Of a stretch of DNA of 64,000 bases, positions 18,368 through 29,515 are shown piece by piece. Position 1 is the stretch's first letter. The number at the start of each line of letters is the position of its first letter. The notes beneath the pieces are model-generated. The model saw only the letters and a program-made list of their open reading frames with translations. It ran no database searches and was not told the DNA's origin. The stretch spans positions 106,348,145 through 106,412,144 of the forward strand of contig NC_134709.1 of assembly GCF_043290135.1 (NCBI RefSeq), given 5' to 3'. Origin of the DNA: Rhipicephalus microplus. Its lineage: Eukaryota > Arthropoda > Arachnida > Ixodida > Ixodidae. Position numbers and translations under genes: made by a program.

Positions 18368-19090
18368 CTTCAAGGGGGTACTGGCACAAAATTTCGGGGC
18401 CGAGATAGCCTGCGGGGTCAATTCTCGTGAACATTTGTATATCAGCAGCGAATATACCTCGAAAGGTATTTTGAATGAATTTTGAAGCTTGCGCGAGGGA
18501 CCGAATCTATAACGCTATAGACAACCTCGGAGGGGACCCCAAGGGGACCCCCTACTTTCCTCACGTCCCCACGCTGCGGTCAACAAAACAAGTTATGATG
18601 ACATCGTAGCCGCCATTTATCTTTTACCGTGTTAGTTCCTGAAGTCTATATTTCTCAGTGGCTGGTTGCCAGTGCGTGGCCGTGGTGTACACTTAGAAAG
18701 CTTTGTGTTTGGCGACATTGCTGTACCGTTTCCTATTCGAAAGTATTTCTTGATACGGGCCGTGCGGAAGTGCGTCACAGTTCTGTGCGCTGACGTGGTC
18801 AAGAGCTGCACACGCTAGGTGGCGACAGTTGCACCCAGTTTTTGGAACTGAAAGTCTCTCAACCTGAAACTGAAACTGATTGATAATGAGGGGCGTGTGA
18901 ATAATTAGCTGTCACGTGCTGCAGCAAACGATGTGTCGTGTAATGACTGACAGGCCCCCAGCAATGCATTGCAGCAAAAAAACCCAAGGCCAAAGTTTTT
19001 GTGTCGTACCCCTTAAAATGAATTGAGAGCCTGCGTTTGGCACCACTGGTTGTGACAGCATTCTGAACTTGATGATTGCTTCAACTCAAA

Positions 19091-19093
<3 letters not shown>
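18368..19093. other. Unassigned stretch
   Basis: No domain-bearing ORF or clear repeat seen. Confidence 0.45.

Positions 19094-19139
<46 letters not shown>
19094..19139. repeat. (TA)n microsatellite
   Basis: About 23 uninterrupted TA units. Confidence 0.98.
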
Positions 19140-19141
<2 letters not shown>

Positions 19142-19494
19142 ATGACAAATATCAGGGGTCGTTTAGGGGCCCTTTTAAGAGAGTTTCTAGTGCCACTGTG
19201 ACATGCATAATCGTTAGATGCTGCCTTACAACAATGCATAATAAACATTTATTAAAAGCCACATGTTGCGAAGCGGAGTGGCAGTGAAAACAGTAGCGAG
19301 TAGAAATTTTCAATCCACCGCAGGAAAGGGTAAATGGGAAATGCCAGGCTGTGTAATCGATGTGCAGGGTGGAAGGCCGGGCTGCTTGTAAGCCCGGAAT
19401 GAAAGAAAAGGAACACTTCAACCAGGGCAACACCAGGTGTCAGTCTCTTCTCTGTCACAACAATATTGGTGCCGAAACCAGCGAAAAAGCCAGT

Positions 19495-19530
19495 GATGCA
19501 CCAGGAGAACAATATTGCTCCTGGTGCATC
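19495..19530. repeat. Short near-perfect palindrome
   Basis: GATGCACCAGGAG pairs with CTCCTGGTGCATC around a CAATATTG core. It lies 9 bases before the inverted-repeat element at 19539. No leader like those at 7656 and 22992 is present. Confidence 0.8.
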
Positions 19531-19538
19531 TCTTTGTG

Positions 19539-20019
19539 CAGTTAAACCTGTATATCACAAAATTGACATAATCTCAGAAAAATTTGTTATAACGAGGGTT
19601 TCGTTATATAGAAGTTCAGTACGAGAATTAAAAATATAAACACTAATTAAACAAAAGGGCAATTGAAGGCAGAGCTATACTAAAACACTTATTAGATAGT
19701 AAAAATGTGTTATTTTCTCGGCGGGTTTTTGCCGTCGATGCCATGTTCCATAACAAGTTCAAATTGAAAACATGCCCCCGCACATTGTAATGGGTAACCG
19801 CGGAAGATGCATGCTCGTGCCAAATTGGCAAAATTTGGAGAAAAATTTCTGGATTGTCTATGGCAAACATTCATTATATCAAGGATATCTCCCACTGTTA
19901 CTTTGTTACACAGAGGTCGCAAATACATGTGCTTCTATGGAGTAACGGCAAAACAAAGAAAAACTCCTTAATATCGAGCAATTCGTTGTATAAAGGTTTG
20001 TTATAAACAGGTTTAACTG
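19539..20019. mobile_element. Short inverted-repeat DNA transposon (MITE-like)
   Basis: The ends CAGTTAAACCTGTATA and TATAAACAGGTTTAACTG are near-perfect reverse complements. Subterminal segments (GTTATAACGAGGGTTTCGTTATATAG left, AATATCGAGCAATTCGTTGTATAAAGG right) are also inverted. CAGTTRAACC-type ends with GTTATAACGA motifs are seen in Tc1/mariner-pogo-related MITEs, but the flanks do not show a clean TA duplication. No transposase ORF inside. Confidence 0.65.
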
Positions 20020-21646
20020 TACCTACAGTTACTCAAGGCTACTTCTGCGAAGACACAGCGCCGCATGAAGTGATCTTCATGAATTATGCGAGCATAGCAA
20101 GCTCGCCTTTTCGGATGGTAGCCATTGTAATGCAGGGGTAGGCAATGGTCACAAAGAGTAGTGGGACTAATTGCAGTACCTAATTTAGCATTCATTCTTT
20201 GCTCTAATAAATATTCTTACTCTATTATTCCAAGTGGCAGTGCTTAGAAAGAAAGCGAGACAGATGTTGCAATGAGAAGAAGACGCTCTGACAGATATGC
20301 CGCTGTACAAGTGTGAAACTGAAAACTGCATTGTGTATCCAAAAACTCATGCCCTTCTGCTTTGGTCTCGAATGAGACTGGCAGTATTAAAAATAAATGA
20401 ATAAATAAATAAATATAGTAGTGAGTAGGCCGACAAAAGAAGGATATTGCACGGATACATCTTTCGCCCACCAAATAATTTTTGAACCTTAAAAAAGTGA
20501 GAACTGCTTTGAGTTCGCCCAAAATATTTAGTTGGACTGAAATAAAAACTACACGCAGTTTTAATGGGCTTTCATAGACATTTTGAGACATGTAAGTGTA
20601 TGCAGCCAGTAACGTCAAGTGCTAATACTTTTGTCACACTATTGTCCGTAGCAGGTGCCGTTAGGATGGTGATATTGATGCAATAATTAGGCACGTCCCC
20701 AAGTGAGTTCACGTCTAGCGAGGCATATTTTAAAAATAGACCTGTTGTAAGTAAAATAAATAAAACGTTCAAGATTTCATCCTATTCAAAATATACCAAC
20801 AGTGCAAGCGCACCAGTTACGTAATTTCAAGAGGCATAAAAAATTTATGGATTACACCTATGTTTAGCAACTTCAGTAATATATGCCAGTGACATCATTT
20901 CAATTAAAAGCCCGTCTCATGATAACATTCATGAAAAGCACTTTACCAGAATATCTTATAGTGCATATAATGTCGAGATCACAATATTATGTTTATTGAC
21001 CTCTCATATGCTGGGTCTCTCTTTCATGTTCATTGTGCGAAAGCTTAACCTTTTCTTGAGCTTTTTTGTGAATCTTTTCTTAATTTCACATATCACTGTG
21101 ACTGATTTAGGGCGAACAAATTTTGCTTACTTATCACCACCCAGTTCAATATGTAACTGCATTAAAGGACGCCAAACCAACTCCAAATATTTTTTTTATT
21201 TTAAAGCAAATGTGTGCATCGAGTTCAGAATATTGTCCTGATCAAGAATGATAACTGCAGCAGTACAACAAGCTGCGGGTGCCTAAATTGTTGCTATAAT
21301 TCTTGCTTTGAGCCTTTGAAAGCGTTCGGCCTTTCAGTGCTTACCTTTCGTCAACATATTTCAAATACGTGTTTGTGGTGCCCGCTGCTCTTGCTCCTTG
21401 CATAGTGAGGAAGAGCACATGGCAAGGAGAAGACACAAGCCAGTCAATGAAGCACAGCGAAAAAAGCGAAATTAGCGAGGGCTTCTTTTGTATCAGTCAA
21501 TGTGTTTTACATTACTATTGTGACAGCATATAGAAAAGTTATCAAGGCTATGCATTCATTGTAGACTCATACACAGGTGCAACAACACGACTAAACTTTA
21601 ACCTTGTGTTGGTTTAGGATGCCTTTATAGTCGCAAGCTGGAGATA
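20020..21646. other. Unassigned stretch
   Basis: AT-rich, with an (AAAT)n-like run near 20392-20415. Short ORFs have no recognisable domain. Confidence 0.45.
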
Positions 21647-21802
21647 TTCACGCAAGGTAGGCTGGCAACTATAGTGACCAACATCTGAGGAGGATAACGA
21701 AGTAGTTCTGTGGGCGCGCGCTCTGGTGTTCGTGCTTTTTGGCCTTTGGTCACGAAAGTAAACGCCCTGCTTTTGTACCTGCATCCCTGTGCTTTTGTGA
21801 CA
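21647..21802 (+). repeat. Gypsy-2 5' LTR
   Basis: Starts TTCACGCAAGG and ends TTTGTGACA, matching 33013-33168. The ends are not TG...CA on both sides, so boundaries may be off by a few bases. PBS-like TGGTGGAAGTGCGG begins at 21808. Confidence 0.85.
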
Positions 21803-21832
21803 TTTTCTGGTGGAAGTGCGGAACTACGTTAG

Positions 21833-23371
21833 ATGATACGGTCCCCAGAGAGCACTCCTGACGCAAGCCCATCAAGTAGCTCAGCCGAGCTTACCCCTGT
21901 GCACGTACGTTCCAGCCGTCGTTTCCAGGGACTCGAACCACAGTACGATTTGCTGCCTGAACGTCAGAGGACTATGAACCAAGCAACACCTAACATCACC
22001 ACGCCAGCACCAGCGCACCTGGTTGTCAACCAGCCCAAGACACCGAAGACATTTCATGGAGCTGTTTTTGAAGATGCTGACGACTGGCTCGAGCATTTCG
22101 ACCGGGTCGTCGTGATCAACGATTGGACCCCAGAGCGTAAGCTACGCTATGTGTACTGCTTTCTCGAGGACGCCGCGAAAACGTGGTTTGAGAACCATGA
22201 AGCAACGCTTACGTCATGAGATGAGTTTCACCGGCAGTTCCTCAAGGCCTTTGCCCGAGAGGATAGGAGAGACAGCGGAGCGGGCTATAGCGGCAAGGGT
22301 TCAAGGCCCTAACGAAAGGGTGACGACTTACATAGAGGACATGAATCGGCTTTTTAGGCGTGCGGAGGCCTCTATGACCGAATCCAAGAAAGTCCGTCAC
22401 TTAATGCGTGGTGTTGAAGAAGAGATTTTTGCGGGCCTGATTCGAAACCCACCTGCGACACTTGCGGAGTTCCATGAAGAAGCCACTGCCATAGAGAGGG
22501 CCCTTCAACAGCCAGGCAGTATAACCGGAGTGAACTTCCAAGTGAGGTCACTTCTGTCGCTCTCGGCAACGACATCAGCACGTTGCGAGAGCTCATCAGA
22601 GCTCTCATTAAGGAGGAGGTACAAAAGATGCAGGTGACTGCTTCACATGCAAAGCAGCTCTCTGTTGCGGAGATGATGCGCGCCGAGCTATGGCAAGCCG
22701 TTCACACTCCCCCACAGTCCGAGGTGCCACAACAGAGGCAATGCGCCGAAATGAGCTACGCGGAAGCAGTGCGACGTCTTCCGTCGCGCAGTTCACTCAG
22801 CATGTTTTACCCCAATGAGCGACGCGCTCAGCAAATGGAGGTAAGCTTCCGTCCTCGCAGCCCACCGTTGATCGCCGAAGCACGACCGAGGAAGAGTGAC
22901 ATCTGTCGTACACCCGAGCACAGGCCCCTTTGTTTCCACTGCGTAGAAGCCGGACACGTCTACTGAACATGTCCATACCATCGTACTGAAAGTTGGGCGA
23001 GTTGGTACTCATTCATGACTTCTTTGCGCAAACACGTACACGGACACAAGGAAAAGAGGCAAACAACACGGGCGCAAACATTGCGCCCGTGTTGTTTGCC
23101 TCTTTTCCTTGTGTCCGTGTACGTGTTTGCGCAAAGAAGTCATGAATGTCCATACCGCCGTGTGGGTCTCCGGGGATTTTCACATAATGCCCCTCGTCCA
23201 CGACCTGGCGAGCGACCACTGGAAATTGAGAGCTTCATCTCGAATTGACGCAGTATTGAAAATCGGTCGTACGAGCCCGCTCGTCGTCGCCTGCTCGCTA
23301 CAGATCACCGAGCCCAGCATACTCACGCGGCGCTCCGAGACGCCATTCACCCAGTCTGCAAGTCTGTAAAA
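21833..23371 (+). pseudogene. gag: Gypsy-2 Gag, disrupted
   Basis: The ATG at 21833 opens 128 codons covering the capsid N-terminus (FHGAVFEDADDWLEHFDRVV, WFENHE) to a TGA at 22217. Homology continues in other frames: VQGPNERVTTYIEDMNRLFRR (about 22295-22360), LMRGVEEEIFAGLIRNPP, then LRELIRALIKEE-type sequence. A partial CCHC knuckle (CFHCVEAGHVY then stop) sits at about 22935. The snap-back element splits the last knuckle residues: CPY codons occur on both sides because of the target duplication. Gag homology resumes with RPRPGERPLEIESF at about 23200. The gypsy-1 frameshift heptamer is not preserved here; only AAACTGA remains near 23365. At least three frameshifts or stops. Confidence 0.85.
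22969..23156 (+). mobile_element. Snap-back insertion 2: leader plus perfect palindrome
   Basis: Arms 23010-23077 and 23081-23148 are perfectly complementary (68 of 68) around a 3-base loop, ACA. A leader with GTTGGGCGAGTTGGT (22992-23006) precedes the left arm. The direct repeat ATGTCCATACC (22969-22979 and 23146-23156) is the target duplication; its second copy overlaps the arm by three bases. The target is gypsy-2 gag, so the empty site can be read from the gag homology. Removing 177 bp restores the gag frame there. Confidence 0.88.
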
Positions 23372-23484
23372 CTGAGTTCAGCGACCTCCGGAGTTGAGGC
23401 CGCTGACGCTGACTCTACGGAAGATCCTCCACTACGACGACAGCAACGGCAGCAAAAAGATGTACAGACGCAGTCAAACGTGGT

Positions 23485-23772
23485 ACGAAGAGTAGTGAGA
23501 TCAACATTGTGGTAACCGTGGACGACGAAGAAGTAATGGCACTAATTGACACTGGAGGAGACACGTCCGTTATGAGCATGGGTCTTGCCTGCAGGCTGAA
23601 GAAGGTTTCTACCAAGTGGGCTGGGTTGCAGATACGTACAGCAGGAGGCCATCTTCTCACTCCGGTGGGACGGTGCACAGCGCGAGTCAGTATTCACGGA
23701 TTGACGTATCTCGGAGAATTTGTAATACTGCCCAGTTGCTCGAGGGACCTGATTCTCGGACTGGACTTTCTG
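23485..23772 (+). pseudogene. pol: Gypsy-2 protease fragment (5' side of insertion)
   Basis: A retropepsin-like domain: active-site DTGGDTSVM, then LKKVSTKWAGLQIRTAGGH and LILGLDFL. It is cut at 23772, where the Penelope-like insertion begins. The reading continues at 29718 with DIGAVIDL. The local frame is open for about 95 codons. Confidence 0.9.
23762..23772 (+). repeat. 11-bp target duplication of the Penelope-like insertion (left)
   Basis: TGGACTTTCTG occurs here and at 29707-29717, on the two sides of the 5.93-kb insertion. It encodes the same Asp-Phe-Leu of the protease on both sides. Confidence 0.88.
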
Positions 23773-24022
23773 GAGATAGTGCGATTGGGCGTGTAGATAT
23801 AACATCACAAAGGGTGCTTACCAGCGCAAACGACAGGGCAGGAGGGTACAGGAGAAGAGACGAGACAGAGCGCTGAACTGCCAGCAATTTATTTCTTGTG
23901 AAGGTACCAGCCGCACTAGTCGCAGCTTTTATACAGGTACCAGTCGCACTAGTCATGCGTAAAACACAATGACAATGCATAAGTACATCACATTGACAGG
24001 CAAAGGAACTACTTTTTCTTAA

Positions 24023-24065
24023 GTCGATGCGCACTGCCACGAGTTTGATGGCAGTGCACATCGAC
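24023..24065. repeat. 5'-terminal hairpin of LINE-B
   Basis: GTCGATGCGCACTGCCA (24023-24039) pairs with TGGCAGTGCACATCGAC (24049-24065) with one mismatch. It begins exactly at the 5' junction of the LINE. The left arm is the reverse complement of a monomer segment. Confidence 0.8.
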
Positions 24066-24565
24066 TTCACATCGCCTGGTACTGTATATATTTCCATGCA
24101 GCCTGTTTGAAATGTGCACATCGAAACTGCCCTTAGAAGCGGAAAAAGGATCGGATCCGTCGGTTGCCGGCCACCTCAGCTGTTGGTGGTGGAAGCAAGG
24201 CATACTGCTCCTGCGTATGTCACATGGCTTCTTGACCCTGCACATATAAACCGAACATCCACCGGGTGATCTTCAGTTTGGCGGCAGTGCGCATCGACTT
24301 CACATCGCCTGGTACTGTATATTTTTCCACGCAGCCTGTTTGAAGTGTGCACATCGAAACTGCCCTTAGAAGCGGAAAAAGGACCGGATCCGTCAGTTGC
24401 CGGCCACATCAGCTGTTGGTGGTGGAAGCAAGGCATACTGCTACTGCGCATGTCACGTGGCTTCTTGACCCTGCACATATAAACCGAACGTCCACCGGGT
24501 GATCTACAGTTTGGCGGCAGTGCGCATCGACTTCACATCGCTTGATACTGTATATTTTTTTCATG
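24058..24565 (+). repeat. LINE-B 5' tandem monomers, 233 bp
   Basis: Copies begin at 24058, 24291 and 24524 (partial). The period is 233 bp. They share CATCGACTTCACATCGC, TACTGTATATTTTTCCA, GCGGAAAAAGGA, GTTGGTGGTGGAAGCAAGGC and CACATATAAACCGAAC. They probably hold the LINE promoter, as in LINE-A, but the sequence is unrelated to the 300-bp units. Confidence 0.92.
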
Positions 24566-24655
24566 CAGGTGAGCGTGTTTCCACTTGCGATAGAATTATA
24601 AGCGTTTTAACTTTTGGACTGCTGTGTCAAACTATTGTGTTTTGTGTTTCTTGGC

Positions 24656-25527
24656 ATGACGAAGGGTATTAACAGAGCGCTTGAGGATTTTAAGAGAGAA
24701 ATTCGGGCCGAGCTCTGTGGTTTCAAACAGAGCGTTGATCACTGTAGTGAGACTTGCGACAATGTCAATTTGCTCTTGCAAGAACTTAAGGCTTTGCGCG
24801 AGGAACTAGTAATAACACGGAAAGCTAACAAGAAACTAGTGACAGAAAATCGACAGCTACAAATAAAATTGGAAGAGCTCGAGCAATATATCCGTGCTAA
24901 CAACCTTGAAATTAAACGTGCGCCAAATGAAGGAGAGCCATTTGAGATTGTGAAAAAGTTGTGTGCCGCAGTCCTGGAACCAGTCACGGAATCTCATATT
25001 GACACCTGTCAGAGAATGGGCATATCTAAGGAAGAAACTAGGAGCATTGTTGTACGTTTTGTGCGACGCGACAAGCGGAATGCCGTTCTCATGAAAGCTA
25101 GAAAAGTGAGGCCCTCAGCTAGAGAAATTGGTCTTAAGAGATCAGCACCAATCTTTGTAAATAACTTAACCCGTCAGGGTAAACAGTTGCTTGGTGCTGC
25201 AGTGGCAAAGAAACGGGAAGTTGGTTGATTGATTGATTTGTGGCGTTTAACGTCCCAAAACCACCATTTGATTATGAGAGACGCCGTAGTGGAGGGCTCC
25301 GGAAATTTTGACCACCTGGGGTTCTTTAACGTGCACCCAAATCTGAGTACACGGGCCTGCAACATTTCCGCTTTCATCGGAAATGCAGCCGCCACCGCCG
25401 GGATTTGATCCCACGATCGAAACGGGAAGTTGGTTGGCGATTCGTCTGGACTCAAGGAGGGAAAATCTTCGAGCGAAAATCGGAGACATCGGAGAGACTC
25501 GGATCTGTTGTCGGGAAGATATAGATA
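24656..25527 (+). pseudogene. LINE-B ORF1, split by a SINE
   Basis: The ATG at 24656 (MTKGINRALEDFKREIRAEL) is in frame with the rest. Residues about 15-80 form a coiled coil (LLLQELKALREELVITRKANKK, LQIKLEELEQYIRANNLEI). The C-terminal part (CQRMGISKEETRSIVVRF, RRDKRNAVLMKARKV, IFVNNLTRQGKQLL) is an RRM/CTD-like RNA-binding region of CR1/Jockey-group ORF1p. Homology is cut at 25227 by the Ruka SINE and resumes at about 25437 (RFVWTQGGK...). No 2A motif is present, unlike LINE-A. Confidence 0.85.
25228..25418 (-). mobile_element. Ruka-type tRNA-derived SINE
   Basis: 191 bp flanked by an 18-bp perfect target duplication, GAAACGGGAAGTTGGTTG (25210-25227 and 25419-25436). The minus strand starts near the B box (GATCGTGGGATCAAATCCC), has the body GTAAAGAACCCCAGGTGG / GAGCCCTCCACTACGGCG, and ends in (ATCA)n. 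The tRNA A-box half is missing, so it is 5'-truncated. It sits in LINE-B ORF1. The family is Ruka as described in Rhipicephalus. Confidence 0.93.
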
Positions 25528-25639
25528 ACATGCATTAGTGAATGAACTCCGAGTACTTGGGGCTGTTCCTAATTACACCAGGATGGCTAATGTTTCAGAC
25601 TGCCAATATTATGACCAAGATAATTTCTTGTGCATCTTC

Positions 25640-26372
25640 AAATTGTTGTCTGAACAGTTTGCTGCATTTCATCTAAATGCTCGCAGCATTAGAAACAAAA
25701 CGGATGACATAAGCCTGTTCCTCAACCGTTTTGAGAGTAAATTTCATGTTTTGTGTTTTACGGAATCTTGGCTGACTCCGAAAGATAGCCCACCACAGTT
25801 CGCGAGTTATGTTCATAATGGCATTGTTCGTTCTTCAAATCGGGATGGTGGGATCAGTATGTATGTTAAAGATACCCTCATTCATGATGTTATCGACGAC
25901 TTGACCTGTATCACTCCTCATATAGAGTGTCTTACAATGTTTGTGCAAAATGTAATAGTTGCAGCTGTTTACCGACCTTCCACTGGGTATAAGTCTGAAT
26001 TTTTTTATTTTTATATAAAACCTTCTGCGTAAACTCCGTGTGACGCGTAGTCCATTATTTTTCATGGGTGTTGTAAATGTTGACATGTTCAGTGGGGATG
26101 CATCATGTGAGCAGCTGAAAGCTATTCTAGACTCGTTTGCCTTTTCCAATGTCATCACACAACCTACACGTCTTACCACCCACAAGGCCACTTTGCTCGA
26201 TGTAAGTATCACAAACGCCCCCAGTCAAACTTGCACCAGTGGTATATTATCACTTGATGTAAGCGATCACCTGCCTATCCTCACATTTTTGTTGATTGAT
26301 AGTGACAGGCGAGACTCAAGCGAAAAGCCGTGTTATTGTAGAATGAACTCGGATCAGCTTAACGAATTTTAA
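25640..26372 (+). pseudogene. LINE-B ORF2, endonuclease part
   Basis: APE-type endonuclease motifs are in order: HLNARSIRNKTDDISLFL (about 25667), VLCFTESWLTP, RDGGISMYVKDT, VIVAAVYRPSTG, then after a frameshift near 26030, FMGVVNVDMFSGD (where GDFN is expected), TRLTTHKATLLDVSITN and DVSDHLPILTFL (catalytic SDH). Two open segments in different frames (25538-26032, 26040-26372) show the frameshift, and TAA at about 26370 cuts the linker. Confidence 0.85.
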
Positions 26373-26647
26373 CATGCGCTGGAAACCACACAGTGGAACT
26401 TTGTTTACGCAGAAAAAGACCCTGATAAAGCATACAGTCTTTTCAATGAGGCACTTAAGGTTATCTATCACCGACACTTCCCACTTGTTCCATTCCGCAG
26501 GAAGAAAAAAATTCGCAAGCCTTGGGTTAGTCGATGTTTGTACAAAATAATAAAACATAAAAACAGAATGTATAATGCATTTGTACAGACACGTGACGCT
26601 GCTCTTCTTAGTGAATTTAAAAGATACCGTAATAAGTAAAAGCCGAT

Positions 26648-28030
26648 TTGAAGAAGGCTAAGACCTGCTATTATCAAACGCTTTTTGCTATTATACCTAA
26701 TGAACCCAAAAAGCTGTGGAACGAAGTAAATAATTCATCAAACAACTCAAAAGTAAAACGTCGTATTAACATTGCAGCTTTTGCCCATGGCAAAACGGAA
26801 TTGGAAGCACTCACAGAAATGAATGAATACTTTACGAATGTGGGTGAATTTCAAAGAAATCTCAGTTCTGAAAGTTGCCATGTTACTACGCATAAACGCA
26901 AAAGGTTACTACACTCAGTTAGTTTATTCCCTACAAGTCCACAAGAGGTAGAAAAATTAGTAGGAAACAATAGAAACAATGTTTCGGCAGGAATTGATGA
27001 GCTAAGTGCCTTACCCATTAAATACGTTGCGGCTCTTATATCTTCACCATTAACACATACTATTAACAGAATGCTTGAAACTAGAATCTTCCCCTCAGAT
27101 CTGAAGCTTTTTCGCATATGCCTGATACGTAAGGGAGGTTTTGGTGATATAAATAATTACAGACCCATTTCGGTGCTACCTGTGTTATCTAAAGTATTTG
27201 AAAATGTCATCAACATGCGTCTTGTTAATTTCATAAATAAGCACCAAGTCATAAACGATGCACAATACGGTTTCCAGAAAAAGAAAAGCACCGAGCTAGC
27301 TTTGTTACATGTAAAGGATAAAATACTATATGACATTGGAAACAAACTCTACAGTGTAGGTCTTTCTATTGATCTAAGGAAAGCGTTCGATTGCGTGAAT
27401 CACGACATTCTGCTACTGAAACTTAATGACTATGGCATTCGCGGCATGGCCCTAGATCTTTTAAAGAATTATCTTTCTTGCAGAAAGCAGTGTGTCAAAA
27501 CTGAAGATGTTACCTCCCCTACAACCACGATAAAACAAGGAGTGCACCAGGGCTCGATTCTGGGAACCATGTTATTTATATTGTACGTTAATGACTTATT
27601 TATTATTCCTAACTCTCCCAAGTTAGTAATGTATGCTGACGACACCAACGTCTTTTTTTCAGCGCCCACACTTACTCAGCTTCAGAAAGTGATAAACGAA
27701 TATCTTGTTCAGTTGGATGGTTGGCTTCAGGCTAATAAACTATTCCTAAATAAAACGAAATCTAATTACGTCCTCTTTAGGCCCATTAATAAGCCCTGTG
27801 ACACTGAGCTTATGCTAACGTAACAGGGCACCGTCTTAGAGCGCGTAAAATGTCAGAAATTTTGAGGCATATGGTTTGAAGAAAGCATGTTGTGGAATAC
27901 ACACATCAATAAACTCACTTCAGAGCTAAGCAGAGCCGTCGGTATAATATTTAAACTATCCCACTTAATTCCCTTACATCTAAAAAAAGGCGATATATTA
28001 CGCGCATTTCTACTCCCGCTTATCTTATTG
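26648..28030 (+). pseudogene. LINE-B ORF2, reverse transcriptase part
   Basis: 391 codons open from 26648 to 27823. RT motifs: KLFRICLIRKGG, NNYRPISVLPVLSKVFENV, QYGFQKKKSTELALL, GLSIDLRKAFDCVNHDILLL, GVHQGSILGTMLFILYVNDL, and the active-site YADD at 27632-27643. After the stop, homology continues with HINKLTSELSRAVGIIFKLSHL, typical of the LINE C-terminus, in a broken frame. CR1/Jockey-group assignment. Confidence 0.9.
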
Positions 28031-28815
28031 AACACTTGTTTGGGGTAGCACAATTACCAATTACTACAAACTGGAAACAATGCAAAAGAAAGTGCTCGGA
28101 CTTTTTCAGAACTATTTTGGTGAGCCAAAAGACTTACCCACAAATGCTTTATTTGTTAGGTATAATTTGCTTACAACAACCAAATAATACTATTATAAAC
28201 TCCTCCTGCACATACAGAAACATGATCTGATAGACATGGCACATGCAACAACAAGACGTTATCTACTACGTAATACACAGACACCAATGCCAAGAACACG
28301 TACGAACTACGGAATGTCAGCCAACACTTATCAGATACCTGCACTAATAAATCGTGTATCTTCATAACTAATATTTGATATCCCATTCCATAGATTTAAA
28401 AAAGAAATAAGACTTTTCCTAATAAATGACACTGCAGCCGTTACAGCATAACCTCATTAACTGTCACTGCACCACTGTACTTGCATTGCATTTTTTATAC
28501 GTTCAAACGTTTGCATTTTAGTATGTGCAGTTATCCTAGTTATATGGGTGCATTTTAATTTCTGATGCATTTCCCTGTTACATTCATTTCGCTGTATCTG
28601 TCCATTTTTGTCGTACCTCCTTATATTTACTTTGCTATGTACCGATGCTATTATATCTTGTCAAGTTTTATAAGTTGTATCATGTCGTGTTAGTTACACT
28701 TTTCATTCGCTGCGGCCTGTACGGTCCCCCAGCTCTCTTCAAGCTGTTTTTCAACAGCTTTTTTGCCTGGGGAACCCCCAACTTTTTGTGTTGGAAATAA
28801 ACCCAAACCAAACAA

Positions 28816-29080
28816 ACTTTTCCTTATCGGTGAGCGCGACAGAAGGTGTGCTAACACAAGCATCTTTCAATAAGCAAATCTTTTCTGCCTCTATGATCTC
28901 GCGTGTGGTACGATCCCTGCATCTAGCAACAATAGAACACTCTGAAAATATTGGCCGGCTGCCACACGTGCTGCAGTGAGTGGACAGCCATCCTTGTTTA
29001 TAGTGATCCACATTGTACATGCGTTCCCTCAGCCTCTCATTTATACAACGACCTTTTTGACCGATGTAATACCTTCAATA
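28816..29080 (-). pseudogene. PLE GIY-YIG endonuclease fragment, minus copy
   Basis: The minus strand from about 29077 reads RYYIG-like, RCINERLRER, YNVDHYKQGWLSTHCSTCG, FSECSIVARCRDRTTREIIEAE, and TPSVALTDKEKF, ending where LINE-B is inserted. This is the distal part of the Penelope C-terminal GIY-YIG domain. Its 3' UTR lies beyond LINE-B at 24022-23809. Confidence 0.85.
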
Positions 29081-29084
29081 CCTT

Positions 29085-29515
29085 CAGTGGCACAGCGAGT
29101 TAACGTGAAGGTGGTCTTTACGGCCCCTCAAAAATTGAGTCGCCTGTGCAAGCTGTACGTTCCTCCATCCAGACCTACCCTTGGTTGCACTACAAAACAT
29201 GCAAATAAATTCAGAGGTTGTATCTGTAATGTGGTGTATCAGCTGCTGTTATTGTGTGGAAGGTATTACTAGGTCAAACATGTCGTTGTATAAATGAGAG
29301 GCTGAGGGAACATATGTACAATGTGGATCACTATAAACAAGGATGGCTGTCTGTTCACTGCAGCACGTGTGGCTGACGGCCAAAATTTTCAGAGTGTTCT
29401 ATTGTTGCTAGATGCAAGGATCGTACCACACGCGAGATCATAGAGGCAGGAAAGATTTGCCCATTAGAAAATGTTTGTGTTAGCACACCTTCTGTCACGC
29501 TCACCGATAAGGAAA
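29085..29515 (+). pseudogene. PLE linker and GIY-YIG endonuclease fragment, plus copy
   Basis: The plus strand carries VKVVFTAPQKLSRLCKLYVPP, then GCTTKHANKFRGCICNVVYQ (the Cys/His linker that precedes GIY-YIG in Penelope) and CGRYY. After a frameshift come RCINERLREH, YNVDHYKQGWLSVHCSTCG, and REIIEAGKICP to LTDKEKL. It is closely related to the minus copy, so both come from one family. No RT domain is present upstream. Confidence 0.88.

Larger units (their letters stand above)
24023..28815 (+). mobile_element. CR1-like non-LTR retrotransposon (LINE-B)
   Basis: Inserted into the minus-strand PLE copy. A 12-bp target duplication is visible: ACTTTTTCTTAA at 24011-24022 and ACTTTTCCTTAT at 28816-28827, with small differences. 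Order: 5' hairpin, 233-bp monomers, ORF1, endonuclease, RT, 3' UTR ending in an AAATAAACCCAAACC-type tail. A Ruka SINE interrupts ORF1. Several frameshifts and stops make it inactive. Confidence 0.9.

Noticed and set aside
24176..24478. Minus-strand ORFs of 78-100 codons repeated at 24009-24245
   Set aside because: They are the antisense of the LINE-B promoter monomers, so their similarity only reflects the DNA repeat.
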